Positions 1 through 9,374 of a stretch of DNA of 64,000 nucleotides are shown here, piece by piece. This DNA comes from Flavobacterium foetidum (lineage in GTDB: Bacteria; Bacteroidota; Bacteroidia; Flavobacteriales; Flavobacteriaceae). The DNA lies in assembly GCF_004634245.1 (NCBI RefSeq), contig NZ_SJTF01000015.1:62001-126000 (forward strand), read 5' to 3'. The translations under genes were made by a program, and so were the position numbers. Below the pieces are notes generated by a model that worked only from the letters and a program-made list of their open reading frames with translations, did not search any database and was not told the origin of the DNA. Position 1 is the first letter of the stretch; each line of letters starts with the position of its first letter.

Positions 1-1
1 T

Positions 2-1555
2 ATTTCAGATGCTTTTGTAATCCTTGAAGAAAGCACTATAAAGAATGATTTAGATTTGACTTCACAGTTTTTAAATCATTTGGCACTTTTGTACCCGCAT
101 ATTTCAAAACCCGAAGCATCTTATCAGGATTGGCCTGCCATTACAGAAAGAGTACTAGAACAACTTTACCTCAATAAAGGGTGCTGGACCATGGCAAATG
201 AAGCCCCGTATTTAAATGCCTATGTACAGGATTATAAAACACCTGCCGAAATTATGGTACAGCTGGCTGTTAAGCTTCCACTGCATGAATATTTGGCGTG
301 GTCAGAAACGAGTCATCCGCTTTTTGATGATCTTGACAAAGGACTTGATCAGTTTTATGATGAACGAATCAAAACTATAGTAAGATGGCATCCGGCACTT
401 GTGGATCAGCTGGACAAATCCGAGGAACAGAAAGAAGAAATGGTCATGGACTCCTGGTATCTTCATCATCCGTTATTGAATTTGGCCCGTCTGGCCCAGA
501 GAGGAGACAAAATTGCCCAGAAACTTTTCGAAGATTCGGTAGATTATGCCATTAAAGTGGCGCATCATTTTGATTACAATTGGCCTGTTTTTTATAGAAT
601 GACAACATTAGAAGTGCTCAAAGCCGAAACGGCTCCAGGAAAAGGAGGGGAGAAAGACGTTCCAGGTTCTTATGCCCATGTCATGCAGATGGCTTATAAA
701 TTAATGGGTGAAAAACGATTTCTTACCGAAGCCCGCCGTGCTTTGAAAAGTCTGGAAGGACTGGGCTTTGATATTTTCTATCAGGCTAACAACACCGCCT
801 TTACGGCTGGAGCCTTAGCAGAATTATACAGAGAAACGGGAGATGAGAAATACCTTAAGCTCAGCTATAGCTGTCTGGCAGGTGTCTTTAAAAATGTGCA
901 GCTCTGGGAGTGCGGTTACGGTTACGGAAAAAACTTCCCAAGCTTTTTTTCGGTTTTTCCGTTAAATGATGCGCCTTATACGGCCGCTTATGAAGAATTT
1001 GAAGTATATGCCGCGCTGCATCATTATATGGAAGTAACAGATGGGCTCGATATATTGCCATCTTTAAAAGTGCTTATTCCTGAATTTATTAAATACGCTA
1101 CAGGCAGACTAGCATTTTATTTTCCGCCGCTGCTCCCTGGCGATATGATAGCTGAAGAAATTAAAACCGGCCAGGTGCAGAAGGAACTCTGGGTGCCTTT
1201 AGAAGACATACATGACGGCTGGGAAAAATCTGGCGAAGTCGGGCAGGAGGTTTACGGGTCGGGAATGGCTTTTGGGATAATTCCGCGCCAGTATTTTAAA
1301 ATTAAAGAACTCAATGCTTTGGGATTTGTTGATTATCCAGCTGTGAATTTCCGTTTTGGAAAGAACAAAATTACTTTCCGTTTAACAGGTGATGTAAGAT
1401 TTAAAGCAATGATGCGAATTTTGGGAATTTCAAAAGCTGCAGTATCAAAATTGAAAATCGAAGTAAAAGAAGCCACTAAATACCAGCCGATAAAAGCTGT
1501 AAACGGCAATGAATTTGGATTTCCAGGAAATGCCAGTATTCGTATAAGCTGGTAA
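2..1555 (+). CDS. Hypothetical protein, alpha-helical, 5' end outside window
   Basis: The reading frame is open from the first bases of the window with no stop, so the start lies upstream. A TTG at 56 is only an internal candidate. At least 517 residues are visible. The protein is soluble, rich in aromatic residues and made of repeated helix pairs, with His/Trp/Tyr clusters such as SWYLHHPLLNLARLA and FPLNDAPYTAAYEEFEVYAA. This pattern is like the alpha/alpha-toroid fold of six-hairpin glycosidases and lyases, but no catalytic motif was recognised, so no function is assigned. An SDR follows 85 bp downstream on the same strand and may be co-transcribed. Confidence 0.75.
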   Translation: MSDAFVILEESTIKNDLDLTSQFLNHLALLYPHISKPEASYQDWPAITERVLEQLYLNKGCWTMANEAPYLNAYVQDYKTPAEIMVQLAVKLPLHEYLAWSETSHPLFDDLDKGLDQFYDERIKTIVRWHPALVDQLDKSEEQKEEMVMDSWYLHHPLLNLARLAQRGDKIAQKLFEDSVDYAIKVAHHFDYNWPVFYRMTTLEVLKAETAPGKGGEKDVPGSYAHVMQMAYKLMGEKRFLTEARRALKSLEGLGFDIFYQANNTAFTAGALAELYRETGDEKYLKLSYSCLAGVFKNVQLWECGYGYGKNFPSFFSVFPLNDAPYTAAYEEFEVYAALHHYMEVTDGLDILPSLKVLIPEFIKYATGRLAFYFPPLLPGDMIAEEIKTGQVQKELWVPLEDIHDGWEKSGEVGQEVYGSGMAFGIIPRQYFKIKELNALGFVDYPAVNFRFGKNKITFRLTGDVRFKAMMRILGISKAAVSKLKIEVKEATKYQPIKAVNGNEFGFPGNASIRISW

Positions 1556-1640
1556 AATGACTACAATCTATATTGATCTTAAAGCTTATGTTCTTTTAAA
1601 GAGCAAAAACTAAATTACTTAAATTAAATAAAAGCAACTT

Positions 1641-2396
1641 ATGAAAAACTTATCAGATTACTTTGGGCGTAATATAAATCGTAAACGCATCGTTATAACT
1701 GGCGGTACTACAGGAATCGGAAAAGACACTGCCGAACTTTTGGCTTCTCTGGGAGGAAATGTTTTTATTTTCGGAAGAGACAAGGACGATTTTGATCAGG
1801 CTATTGCTGACATCAAACAGCAGGCAGAGGGCGATGTATGCGGTATTACAGCCGATATTACACGCAGGGAAGATATCGAACTGATCTGGCAGGAAATAGA
1901 CCAGACATTAGGCGGTATTGATATTCTTATAAACAATGCGGCGCTTCCTGCGGGAGGAATTAATGATGAAGAATATGAAAATATAAAATACATCATTGAC
2001 ACCAATGTAATAGGTTACATCTCTTTTGCTAAAGAAGCTGTCATCCGAATGAAAGCCCATGGACATGGACATATCGTTAATATAGGTTCTATGAGCGCAG
2101 AAGTAAAGGAAGAAACAGGAACTGTATATGTTGCTACTAAATCTGCTATTAGAGGTTTTAGCGCAGCTCTTCGAAAAGAGGTCAATTCAGAAGGTATAAA
2201 GGTGTCTCATATCGAACCTGGCAGTGTTATTAGTGATATGCAGCCAGCACCTAAAGAAGAACAGTGGGATAAAATGAAAAAGATGGAAATGCTCAAAGCA
2301 GAGGATATTGCCATGAGTGTTTTGTTTTGTCTTTCTCAGCCCCTACGCTGTGATGTAGTAACCATACAGGTAAGACCTCATTTACAGATTATTTAG
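1641..2396 (+). CDS. SDR family NAD(P)-dependent oxidoreductase
   Basis: A 251-residue classical short-chain dehydrogenase. The cofactor motif TGGTTGIG is at residues 20-27, the NNA motif at 98-100, the catalytic Ser at about 150 and YVATK (Tyr163, Lys167) supplies the active-site pair. The length is normal for the family. The substrate cannot be read from sequence; this YxxxK group includes sugar, keto-acyl and alcohol dehydrogenases. It sits between an unknown helical protein and a ferritin-like protein, all on the plus strand with short gaps, so one transcript is possible. Confidence 0.88.
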   Translation: MKNLSDYFGRNINRKRIVITGGTTGIGKDTAELLASLGGNVFIFGRDKDDFDQAIADIKQQAEGDVCGITADITRREDIELIWQEIDQTLGGIDILINNAALPAGGINDEEYENIKYIIDTNVIGYISFAKEAVIRMKAHGHGHIVNIGSMSAEVKEETGTVYVATKSAIRGFSAALRKEVNSEGIKVSHIEPGSVISDMQPAPKEEQWDKMKKMEMLKAEDIAMSVLFCLSQPLRCDVVTIQVRPHLQII

Positions 2397-2445
2397 AGTT
2401 GTTTACTTATCGGATTGTTATTTACACTATTTAAAAAATAGAAGT

Positions 2446-3024
2446 ATGAAAAGAAGTAGATTAATACCGAAAGTCCGAAAAGGTGCCAAAGTTTACGGCA
2501 TCTTTGAGAAATTATGGATGATGCAGTTGCGGGAGCTTTTAAGTTCTGAACGTCAGAGTATGCAGACGCTCCCCAAGATTGTACAAAAGGTGTCGTCTCC
2601 AAATCTAAAAGATGTCCTGAAAGGCTATATTGAAATCACACGTCAGCAAATCATTCGTCTTGAGCAGATTTTTGCCCTCAGAGATACTCCTGCAAGGGGC
2701 AGAAAGGGAATAGCTTCATCGGGACTTTTAAAGGAAGTTCTCAGCGTGTCGGCCAATACCATTTCGGGCCCCGTGTGGGATGCTGGTACAATTGCTGCCG
2801 TTCAAAAAATTATTCATTACCAAATCGCAGCCTATCATACCTTAATGTCTTGGAGTCGCACTCTCAGTGAAGAGCGAATTGCTGAGATGCTCGCTGTAGC
2901 ATCATGCGAAGAAAAAGAAGCCGATCGTTTACTTACGGAAGCTGCTCACACCACTATTAATTTTGATGCAGCTATTGATGAAAACAAAAAAATAGCAACA
3001 GAACATTACAATCCCAAATTATAA
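2446..3024 (+). CDS. YciE/YciF-like ferritin-like protein (DUF892)
   Basis: 192 residues, all helical. The order of segments matches the DUF892 (YciE/YciF) family: an N-terminal helix with a QLRELLSSE-like stretch, the central RLEQIFAL helix followed by a short loop with ARGRKG, then an AAVQKIIHYQIAAYHTL helix and an EEKEADRLL helix. Family members are stress-induced four-helix bundles. Here the helix that usually reads EHYEIA has IHYQIA, and the HxxET of the preceding helix reads TRQQI, so several expected metal-ligand positions are replaced. The role is unknown. A strong hairpin follows the stop. Confidence 0.75.
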   Translation: MKRSRLIPKVRKGAKVYGIFEKLWMMQLRELLSSERQSMQTLPKIVQKVSSPNLKDVLKGYIEITRQQIIRLEQIFALRDTPARGRKGIASSGLLKEVLSVSANTISGPVWDAGTIAAVQKIIHYQIAAYHTLMSWSRTLSEERIAEMLAVASCEEKEADRLLTEAAHTTINFDAAIDENKKIATEHYNPKL

Positions 3025-3093
3025 AGCATGCTTGTTGTAGAGTCTAAAATTTGTTCATTCTATTCGATAAATTTTTAATGGTCCGAGGAAATA

Positions 3094-3131
3094 AAATTGG
3101 GTTGTCTCAAAAAGTTGGGACAACCCAATTT
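3094..3131. terminator. Bidirectional hairpin between convergent genes
   Basis: Inverted repeat AAATTGGGTTGTCTC / GGGACAACCCAATTT with an 8-base loop and one mismatch in 15 pairs. It lies between the plus-strand DUF892 gene and the minus-strand sulfatase, where a shared terminator is expected. The T-tract is weak. Confidence 0.65.
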
Positions 3132-3197
3132 ATTTATAATGCGTATTGTCTTTTTTTGGTAAATTGTGATAATGCAAGTGTTATTTAAAAAATGGAA

Positions 3198-4639
3198 TTA
3201 TTTTTTAGGAACCTTATATGGATCGGGTGTTCCAGGTTTAATGAGCGGATATTTGGAAGTACTTTTTTCAAATTCTCCAACTATTTTCATCATAGATCCA
3301 ACCACCCATGCATTTGGAGTTAAACTTGAAGGATATTCTTCTTTAGGGTCCGTATATAAATCAAAAATCTGAGGTACACCGAGTTTGACTGGAGTACTCC
3401 ACCAATCTCTTTCAGACTGATAAAAAGCCATCTTGAAATTTTTCCATTTAATGGCTTCTAATCGATCAGCTAAAAAAATTGGGAATCCTTCACGATTTGA
3501 TGTTGTTTTGCCAAGGAAAAAATCAGACTGGTCCAGGCCATCAATTGGACGATCTGTAGGTTTATCAACGCCTGCAATCTTCGCAAATGTTACAAATGTG
3601 TCGACTTCGTGTACGATTTCGTTGCTTACCCGACCTGCTGGAATCTTTCCTGGCCATCGAATAATAAAAGGTGTTCGAAGTGAACCTTCCATATGGGTAA
3701 AGTAATAGCCGCTCCATGGCCCAGAGAATCCTTGTGAAGGAGCGGTAGGATCGGGACCGTTGTCGCTTGTAAATACAAAGATGGTGTTCTCACGAATTCC
3801 AAGTCTATCAACAGTGTCAGTTATTTCACCTACATGGCTGTCCATTTCGGCAAGTGCGTCGGGAAAGTCCCCATTTCCCGTTTTACCGCTAAAGTCTGGA
3901 TTCGGTAGAGCTGGAAAATGAACTAAGGTAAAAGGTATATAAGCGTAGAATGGTTTCCCAGCCTGTACACTTCGCTGCATAAAATCGATAGTATACTTAG
4001 TAATTTCTGCATCAATCGTACGACGTTTGTCCAAATCATAGACCGCAATATCTCTACTATTTTCACCTTTGCGTCCTTGCATAACCTGCATAAAAGGTAT
4101 TCCTAACGCTTTTGCACCGGGCTGGGAGGGAAACATCGACTCATCTGTTGTTCTGGGAATTCCGTACCACTCATCAAAACCCTGCTTGTTTGGAAGCCGG
4201 GATTGATCGCTTCCTAGATGCCATTTGCCAAAATGTGCTGTTGCATAACCGGCATCAGAAAGTAATTCGGCAATTGTTACTTCCCATTGTGTAAGGCCAT
4301 CAGGTAAACCTGGTAATGGCACAGAGTGGGTTCCTGAACGAATGGCATATCGGCCGGTAAAATAGCCGAACGGCTGGGTGTACATTGCGCTTCAACATTG
4401 AAATTTGTTAAACGAGTGCCTTCTGCGGCCAGCTTATCTATTCTCGGTGTAGCAGCTCCTCTTATTTCTCCACCGCCGTAACATCCCACCTCACCATAAC
4501 CAAGATTATCCATCAGTATAAAAACAATGTTTGGTTTTGCTGAAGATGAGGATGGGTTTTGTTGTGCTGTGAGATTTATTGCTACAAAAAAAGATGATAT
4601 CAAAGAAATGATAATTTTTTTTAATTTGATTGCTAACAT
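3198..4639 (-). pseudogene. Secreted arylsulfatase, interrupted by a one-base frameshift
   Basis: Two overlapping frames make one sulfatase of about 480 residues. The 5' part (4639 down to about 4360) has a signal peptide ending near LTAQQ, the metal-site start FILMDNLGYGE and the formylglycine motif C86-TPSR-90. After ...RSAIL the frame changes and the family sequence TGRYAIRSGTHSVPLPG continues in the other frame to 3198, with DNG, HFPALPNP and IFDLYTDPKEE. Restoring one base in the run CGGTAAAATAGCC (about 4357-4363) would join them. All catalytic parts are present, so this is either a recent pseudogene or a homopolymer sequencing error. It lies 39 bp downstream of an outer-membrane protein gene. 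Confidence 0.85.
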
Positions 4640-4678
4640 ATAAAGTGCTTTTTGGTAATGTCAAAAATAAATTGTGGG

Positions 4679-5650
4679 CTATTGATTAACCGGGCTTTTT
4701 GGCGCAAAGAATTTTACGCACGGGGCTAATGTGATAAAGAAAGAATTTCCCTCTGTACGATTAATTGCTCCGAGTTCAGACAGCCAGCGAACGCCTATAC
4801 TAGATTTTATGGAGGGTATAAAGATATTGGCCTCAGCACCTAGTGCATAAATTTTATCCTTGTTTTTCAATTCAAATGTGCTGCTATTGATTTGGGGAAC
4901 AGTCATTTTGTCTTGTCCTGTTTTAAACTGTATATAGTATACCATCCCTGCATTAATAATCATCGGAAGCGGATTATCGTTTACTTTTTTTTCCCAGGTT
5001 TTTCCAAGACCGCCTTCAATGCTAAGTAGACTTCCAGGCTTTATTTCGTTATTTCCGGTATTCTTTTTTTTACTGTTCAAGGCATAGGAAAGTAAAGCCG
5101 AAATATTCCATTCTTTTTTGGTATCAAAATAATAGGTGCTCCCGGCAGAGAATTCATTGGTAAAAATACCCATTCCAGCATTTTCATTGCCTCCCAATTC
5201 ATATTTGCCAGTAGGAAGATAAACGGCATAACCAACAGTAAAATCTGCTTTTTTAGAATGCCATCCTAACTGAACAGGCTGTACATATATATCGGTAAAA
5301 GCAAGTGAAGATTTAGTAGAAATAACATCACCTTCAATTCTGCTGGAAGCAAAAGCTAATAAAATGGAACCTCCATAATTACCGCCGAGTATTTTTAAAT
5401 TAGTTACAAAATTCCCCCCAAAACCCAGTAGAAACATATTAATATCAGGAATATTGAGTTTTTCCCCTTCACCGTTGAAAAGCTTTGAAGTCTTATAATT
5501 ATATAAGGCTAAGGCAGGCATGAAAGACGGAGGAGGCTGAGTACCTGACTGTAGCCCAACATCACCCAAAAGATGAGTGCCTTTTAGCTGTCCATATGTC
5601 GAATCGCCAGAGAAAATAAGTATAGAAACCCAAAAGATAGAGATTATCAT
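4679..5650 (-). CDS. Outer-membrane transporter-like protein (Phenol_MetA_deg type)
   Basis: About 323 residues from the Met at 5650, chosen because a signal peptide (MIISIFWVSILIFSGDSTYGQ) begins there; the frame is open to 5836 but those residues are not signal-like. The mature part has alternating beta-strands with Gly/aromatic residues, AVYLPTGKYE and a C-terminal strand ending in Phe. This is typical of the Phenol_MetA_deg/transporter family of outer-membrane barrels. Such proteins are often paired with sulfatases, as here. The substrate is unknown. Probable operon with the sulfatase. Confidence 0.72.
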   Translation of the reverse strand: MIISIFWVSILIFSGDSTYGQLKGTHLLGDVGLQSGTQPPPSFMPALALYNYKTSKLFNGEGEKLNIPDINMFLLGFGGNFVTNLKILGGNYGGSILLAFASSRIEGDVISTKSSLAFTDIYVQPVQLGWHSKKADFTVGYAVYLPTGKYELGGNENAGMGIFTNEFSAGSTYYFDTKKEWNISALLSYALNSKKKNTGNNEIKPGSLLSIEGGLGKTWEKKVNDNPLPMIINAGMVYYIQFKTGQDKMTVPQINSSTFELKNKDKIYALGAEANIFIPSIKSSIGVRWLSELGAINRTEGNSFFITLAPCVKFFAPKSPVNQ

Positions 5651-6100
5651 CGATTTAAAAAAGTAAACATTTTTTATGGTTTGCGCTACAGGATGACCGT
5701 TGCTAAATTCAAATTCCTTATTAGGATCATTGGCAAGACTAGATTTCTTGTACGAATTGTTTTCTGTTTTCTTTCGCAAGTAGCAAACAAAAATGTGATG
5801 CTTCGAAAGAGCCCAAAGGTAGATTTTCGCTTTCATGATTTTTAGGATTTTGATTTTAATGGGTTATTCTCTATAAAATTAATATTGTATAAGAATAGTT
5901 TTATAGAATTGAAAAGAGAATTGGTTGCAAGTTATAATTTGCAACATGTTTTTAAGGTGAGTAATAGTCAATCACTATTATTGATTGGGAAGTGTGGTTA
6001 TGAAGTAAATTAAAAATCATGATTAGTAAGCAACATAATAAGAAGTCATTAACTAAAGCAAAATTCCAAATAATGGTAATGGCATTAAATTTATTTTAAA
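5651..6100. other. Intergenic region, no gene recognised
   Basis: About 450 bp between divergent genes. The first 186 bp are an open upstream extension of the barrel gene with no signal-like character. The rest is AT-rich, with no RNA gene or coding remnant that I can recognise. The MarR-type promoter lies at its right end. Confidence 0.5.
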
Positions 6101-6136
6101 TTATAGTTGCCTTAAGCAACTATAATCATATATTTG
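6101..6136 (+). promoter_or_regulatory. Promoter with embedded MarR-type palindromic operator
   Basis: A perfect inverted repeat TTATAGTTGC-CTTAA-GCAACTATAA spans 6101-6125. Within it, TTG at 6107-6109 is followed after 19 bp by TATATTTG at 6129-6136, matching the Bacteroidota -33/-7 consensus TTG-N19-TAnnTTTG. The start codon is 20 bp further on. The operator overlaps the -33 element, as expected for autorepression by the MarR domain encoded just downstream. Confidence 0.75.
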
Positions 6137-6156
6137 CAGTAAATAATAAAAAACTT

Positions 6157-7083
6157 ATGGAAAATATTGTGTCAGAAGTTAGAGCATTCAATCGATTTTA
6201 TACCACTGAGCTGGATATTCTAGACAAAAGCTACCTTAACAGCAGTTACTCACTTAGTGAGGTCAGGATATTATATGAAATCAATGTGCGCCAGAATGTA
6301 ACTGCTCAGCAACTAAGTGAGACTGTAAGATTAGACAAAGGCTACCTAAGTAGGATTCTTAAAGGTTTTTTAAAAGAGGAGCTTATTGTGAAGGTTGCCT
6401 CTTCAATGGACAAACGCAGTTCAGATATAAAACTTACCGCTTCAGGTCGTAAACTACTAAATGAGTTAAATAAAAATGCAGATTTACAAATCTCGGAAAA
6501 ACTGCAAAAGCTTTCTGAGATTGAAAAAATAAGGCTGGTAGATTGCATGAAGGAAATAGAGGGTATACTGCAATGCGGGTCAGTCAGTGAATTATCTCCT
6601 TCAGATATTGTTTACCGATCTGATCTAAGACCTGGTGATATAGGGTACATCATATATCTCCATAGCAAAATATATGGCCAGGAATCTGTCTTTTCAAATG
6701 AATTTGAAGCGTATGTTGTAAAAACATTCCATAATTTTCTTGCCGAATATTCATCAGAAAAAGACCGTCTCTGGTTTGCTGAATATAAAGGGGAGATTAT
6801 TGGCTGCATCGCCATTATCCATAGTGCTGGTAATGATGCGCAGCTACGATGGTTTTTGTCAGATCCTGCATTTCGGGGACTTGGAATAGGAAAAAAATTA
6901 CTTTTAGATGCCTTGGAATTTTGCCGTGAAAAAAAATATAAAAGCGTATTTCTGCTGACAACTAATCTTCAGCAGCAGGCGGTTAAAATGTACAAAAATG
7001 CCGGATTCAAATTAACGGAGTCAAATCAGGTAGAGCAGTGGGGTGCAAGCTTTATGGAAGAACGATATGATTTAAAGCTGTGA
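6157..7083 (+). CDS. MarR-family regulator fused to GNAT acetyltransferase
   Basis: 308 residues in two domains. Residues 1-140 form a MarR winged helix: recognition region VTAQQLSETVRLDKGYLSRILKG (about 48-70), then a wing with MDKRSSDIKLTASG (84-97). Residues about 152-308 form a GNAT fold with the acetyl-CoA loop RGLGIGK at 240-246 and the C-terminal AVKMYKNAGFKLTE. Such fusions are a known bifunctional regulator/acetyltransferase class. The acetylated substrate is unknown. Its promoter contains a perfect palindrome, so autoregulation is likely. It is divergent from the barrel/sulfatase pair. Confidence 0.9.
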   Translation: MENIVSEVRAFNRFYTTELDILDKSYLNSSYSLSEVRILYEINVRQNVTAQQLSETVRLDKGYLSRILKGFLKEELIVKVASSMDKRSSDIKLTASGRKLLNELNKNADLQISEKLQKLSEIEKIRLVDCMKEIEGILQCGSVSELSPSDIVYRSDLRPGDIGYIIYLHSKIYGQESVFSNEFEAYVVKTFHNFLAEYSSEKDRLWFAEYKGEIIGCIAIIHSAGNDAQLRWFLSDPAFRGLGIGKKLLLDALEFCREKKYKSVFLLTTNLQQQAVKMYKNAGFKLTESNQVEQWGASFMEERYDLKL

Positions 7084-7219
7084 ATTGTTTTGCGAGGCAA
7101 TGGGTGCAATCTGCATAGCTGTTTGCAATAGTTTGCTTTGTAAAATTCATACTTATTTGATTAGTATGCTTCAGGTGGGGATTCGGGAATATGTGATTTT
7201 CCAACTATACATTGGAAAG

Positions 7220-7330
7220 ATGTATAAGCAATATGTTCGTGACACTATTCCCAAATACTGGAAAAAACAGGATTTCCCTGAGTATGAATTTATTATTGAA
7301 GAAATGACAAAATTTAATTTAACTCATTAA
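7220..7330 (+). CDS. Possible short gene or gene remnant
   Basis: A 36-codon frame with protein-like composition (MYKQYVRDTIPKYWKKQ...EEMTKFNLTH). The frame extends upstream to 7085 but the extra residues are not convincing. There is no recognised family and no clear ribosome-binding or promoter signal. It may be the broken 3' end of a lost gene. Confidence 0.2.
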   Translation: MYKQYVRDTIPKYWKKQDFPEYEFIIEEMTKFNLTH

Positions 7331-7493
7331 TTGTCGCTCGATTGAGATTAAAATTGACTTAGTTTTTGGTTTTGTACTTGGAAAATTTGTAAATAACGGA
7401 AAAATCTCGCATCTTTAATTGCAAAACTCGTTTAGCGCCAGAACGTTAGCAGTACATAATCAACACCATTTTAAATTTAATCATTAAAAAACC

Positions 7494-8606
7494 ATGAAAA
7501 TTCTTAGCTATTTGATTTTGTTAATTTTCACCGTAAATATAACCATCGCTCAAAATCCGGTATCCTATCCAAAGGACACTGCTATTTCAAAACCGGAATT
7601 AAACTTTGAAGTGTTATGGCATACTTTCGAGGACAACTATGCCTTCTTTAAGTTAAGGAATATTGACTGGCATGCCACCTATCAAAAATATAGACCGCTG
7701 ATAAAGGCCAATACTTCTGATGATTCCTTATATACGGTTTTTTCTCAGATGCTGGCTCCTTTTCATGACAATCATATCAATGTTATCGTTCCGGGAATAA
7801 AGCAATTCAAATCCGTAAAACCTTCTCAGTTCGTAAAAGAGTTCCCAACGGATAGTTTACGTAATGAGTTTTGGCAAATGGTAAATTCTTCCTTATCGCA
7901 AAAGCATTTTACGGCGTTGCAATACGCAGGTCCTGAATTTAATCATATACCTCTGTTTGCTTATTCGACTTCAAAAAATATTGGATACCTGCGTTTCAAC
8001 AGATGCTTCGTTGATCAAGATTCCGACAATGTGCCTGATGCAGTAGTTGCAGGTAAACTATTGGATACACTGTTTGCAAGTTTTAAAGATGTGAAATCAA
8101 TTATCGTAGATGTGAGAGATAATATTGGGGGCAATGATGAATTTGCTTATGAAGTTGCTGGCAGATTTACCACTAGTAAATTAATTGGGATGCATAAAAA
8201 AACAAGAATAAGAAAGGGAGGATACGAAGATTTCGGGCAACTTGAAACATGGTACATTGAACCTAAAGGTGTTTTTCAATTTATAAAACCTGTAGTAGTC
8301 TTAACCAATGACAAAACAGTAAGCGCCGGAGATTTATTTGCTTCGATAATGAGAGAACTGCCCAATGTAAAAATTGTTGGATCAAACACACGCGGCATTT
8401 ACTCAAATATGTATGGTTTTACACTTCCGAATGGTTGGCTTATTTCGCTCTCTAATGAGCGGTACTACGACAACAAAATGATTTGTTATGAAGGAATCGG
8501 CGCACCTGTTGACATTCATGTTCTAAATACCCAAAATGATTTGCTAAAAGTGAATGACCCTGTATTAGACAGGGCTATCAAAGAACTATTAAAGACCGAG
8601 GATTAA
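7494..8606 (+). CDS. Secreted S41-family (C-terminal processing type) peptidase
   Basis: 370 residues with an N-terminal signal peptide (SYLILLIFTVNITIAQ). The C-terminal half carries the S41 core: IIVDVRDNIGGNDEF, then NDKTVSAGD with the probable catalytic Ser277, followed by VGSNTRGIYSNMYGFTLPNGW. There is no PDZ domain, as in the short Bacteroidota S41 group. It is probably periplasmic or lipid-associated, with a protein substrate that is unknown. It is convergent with the LytTR regulator downstream. Confidence 0.85.
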   Translation: MKILSYLILLIFTVNITIAQNPVSYPKDTAISKPELNFEVLWHTFEDNYAFFKLRNIDWHATYQKYRPLIKANTSDDSLYTVFSQMLAPFHDNHINVIVPGIKQFKSVKPSQFVKEFPTDSLRNEFWQMVNSSLSQKHFTALQYAGPEFNHIPLFAYSTSKNIGYLRFNRCFVDQDSDNVPDAVVAGKLLDTLFASFKDVKSIIVDVRDNIGGNDEFAYEVAGRFTTSKLIGMHKKTRIRKGGYEDFGQLETWYIEPKGVFQFIKPVVVLTNDKTVSAGDLFASIMRELPNVKIVGSNTRGIYSNMYGFTLPNGWLISLSNERYYDNKMICYEGIGAPVDIHVLNTQNDLLKVNDPVLDRAIKELLKTED

Positions 8607-8667
8607 ATTCACCTTCGCATTTTTTGCAGAAAAGGCATCAAGTGTGGCAACACACAAACAAATAACA

Positions 8668-9372
8668 TTAATTATTCTTAAGCATTTTAAAAACATACTC
8701 TTTGTAACTAGCTCCAATCGGAACTTCGATTTGCCCAATTTCGACGTCATAAGCTGTAAATGCAGTAATGTTTTTTAGATTGATGATAAATGAGCGGTGT
8801 ATGCGCAGGAAATTTTTATCCTGTAGTTCCATTTCAATATCGCTGATTTTATATTTAGCATTCAGTTTTACGCCTTCTTTTTGATGTACTACGATATAAT
8901 CTTTTACACTTTCGATGTACAAAATAGAGGCGACGCTTATCTTGTTGAATTTTGGTCCGTTTTTGATGTATATAAAGTCTTCCTGAGTTGGTGTAATGAT
9001 TTTATTATTGACAGGACTGTTGATTCGTAAATAACGATCTGTGGCTTTAAAAAAGCGGTCAAAAGTTATGGGTTTTAAAAGATAATCGACAATCTCAAGC
9101 TCATAACTTTCTAGTGCATATTCGCGGTAAGCGGTAGTAAAAATAACAGACGGCGGATTTCGTAAGGTCTTTAAAAAATCAATTCCAGTAATCTGAGGCA
9201 TCTTAATATCCAAAAACATAAGGTCAACGGCAGTAGTTCTTAAAACCTCAGCCGCTTTTAGCGCATTCGGGCATATGCCAACAACTTCTAGATAATCTAA
9301 TTTACTAATATGGTTTTGCAGTAAACTGATTGCCAGTGGTTCGTCGTCGACTAATAAACACTTTATTTTCAT
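8668..9372 (-). CDS. LytTR-family response regulator
   Basis: 234 residues. The receiver domain (1-120) has the acidic pair D9/D10, phospho-acceptor D55 in LMFLDIKMP and a conserved Lys in YLLKPITF. The LytTR DNA-binding domain (about 130-234) has FIYIKNGPK, ILYIESVKDY and LRIHRSFIINL. It is encoded 2 bp downstream of a 2TM-type histidine kinase, giving a typical Bacteroidota two-component operon. The divergent TonB-dependent receptor gene is a plausible target, by position only. Confidence 0.93.
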   Translation of the reverse strand: MKIKCLLVDDEPLAISLLQNHISKLDYLEVVGICPNALKAAEVLRTTAVDLMFLDIKMPQITGIDFLKTLRNPPSVIFTTAYREYALESYELEIVDYLLKPITFDRFFKATDRYLRINSPVNNKIITPTQEDFIYIKNGPKFNKISVASILYIESVKDYIVVHQKEGVKLNAKYKISDIEMELQDKNFLRIHRSFIINLKNITAFTAYDVEIGQIEVPIGASYKEYVFKMLKNN

Positions 9373-9374
9373 CT

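Noticed and set aside
3094-3131. Hairpin as an IS end (GGGTTGTCTCAAAAAG resembles some IS termini)
   Set aside because: No second end, transposase or target duplication nearby; the position between convergent stops fits a terminator better.
5651-5836. 62-residue N-terminal extension of the outer-membrane protein
   Set aside because: A proper signal peptide begins at the Met at 5650; the extension would put it inside the protein.
7085-7219. Upstream part of the 81-residue frame after the MarR-GNAT gene
   Set aside because: Starts at a TTG right behind the previous stop and has no recognisable character; only the last 36 codons look protein-like.
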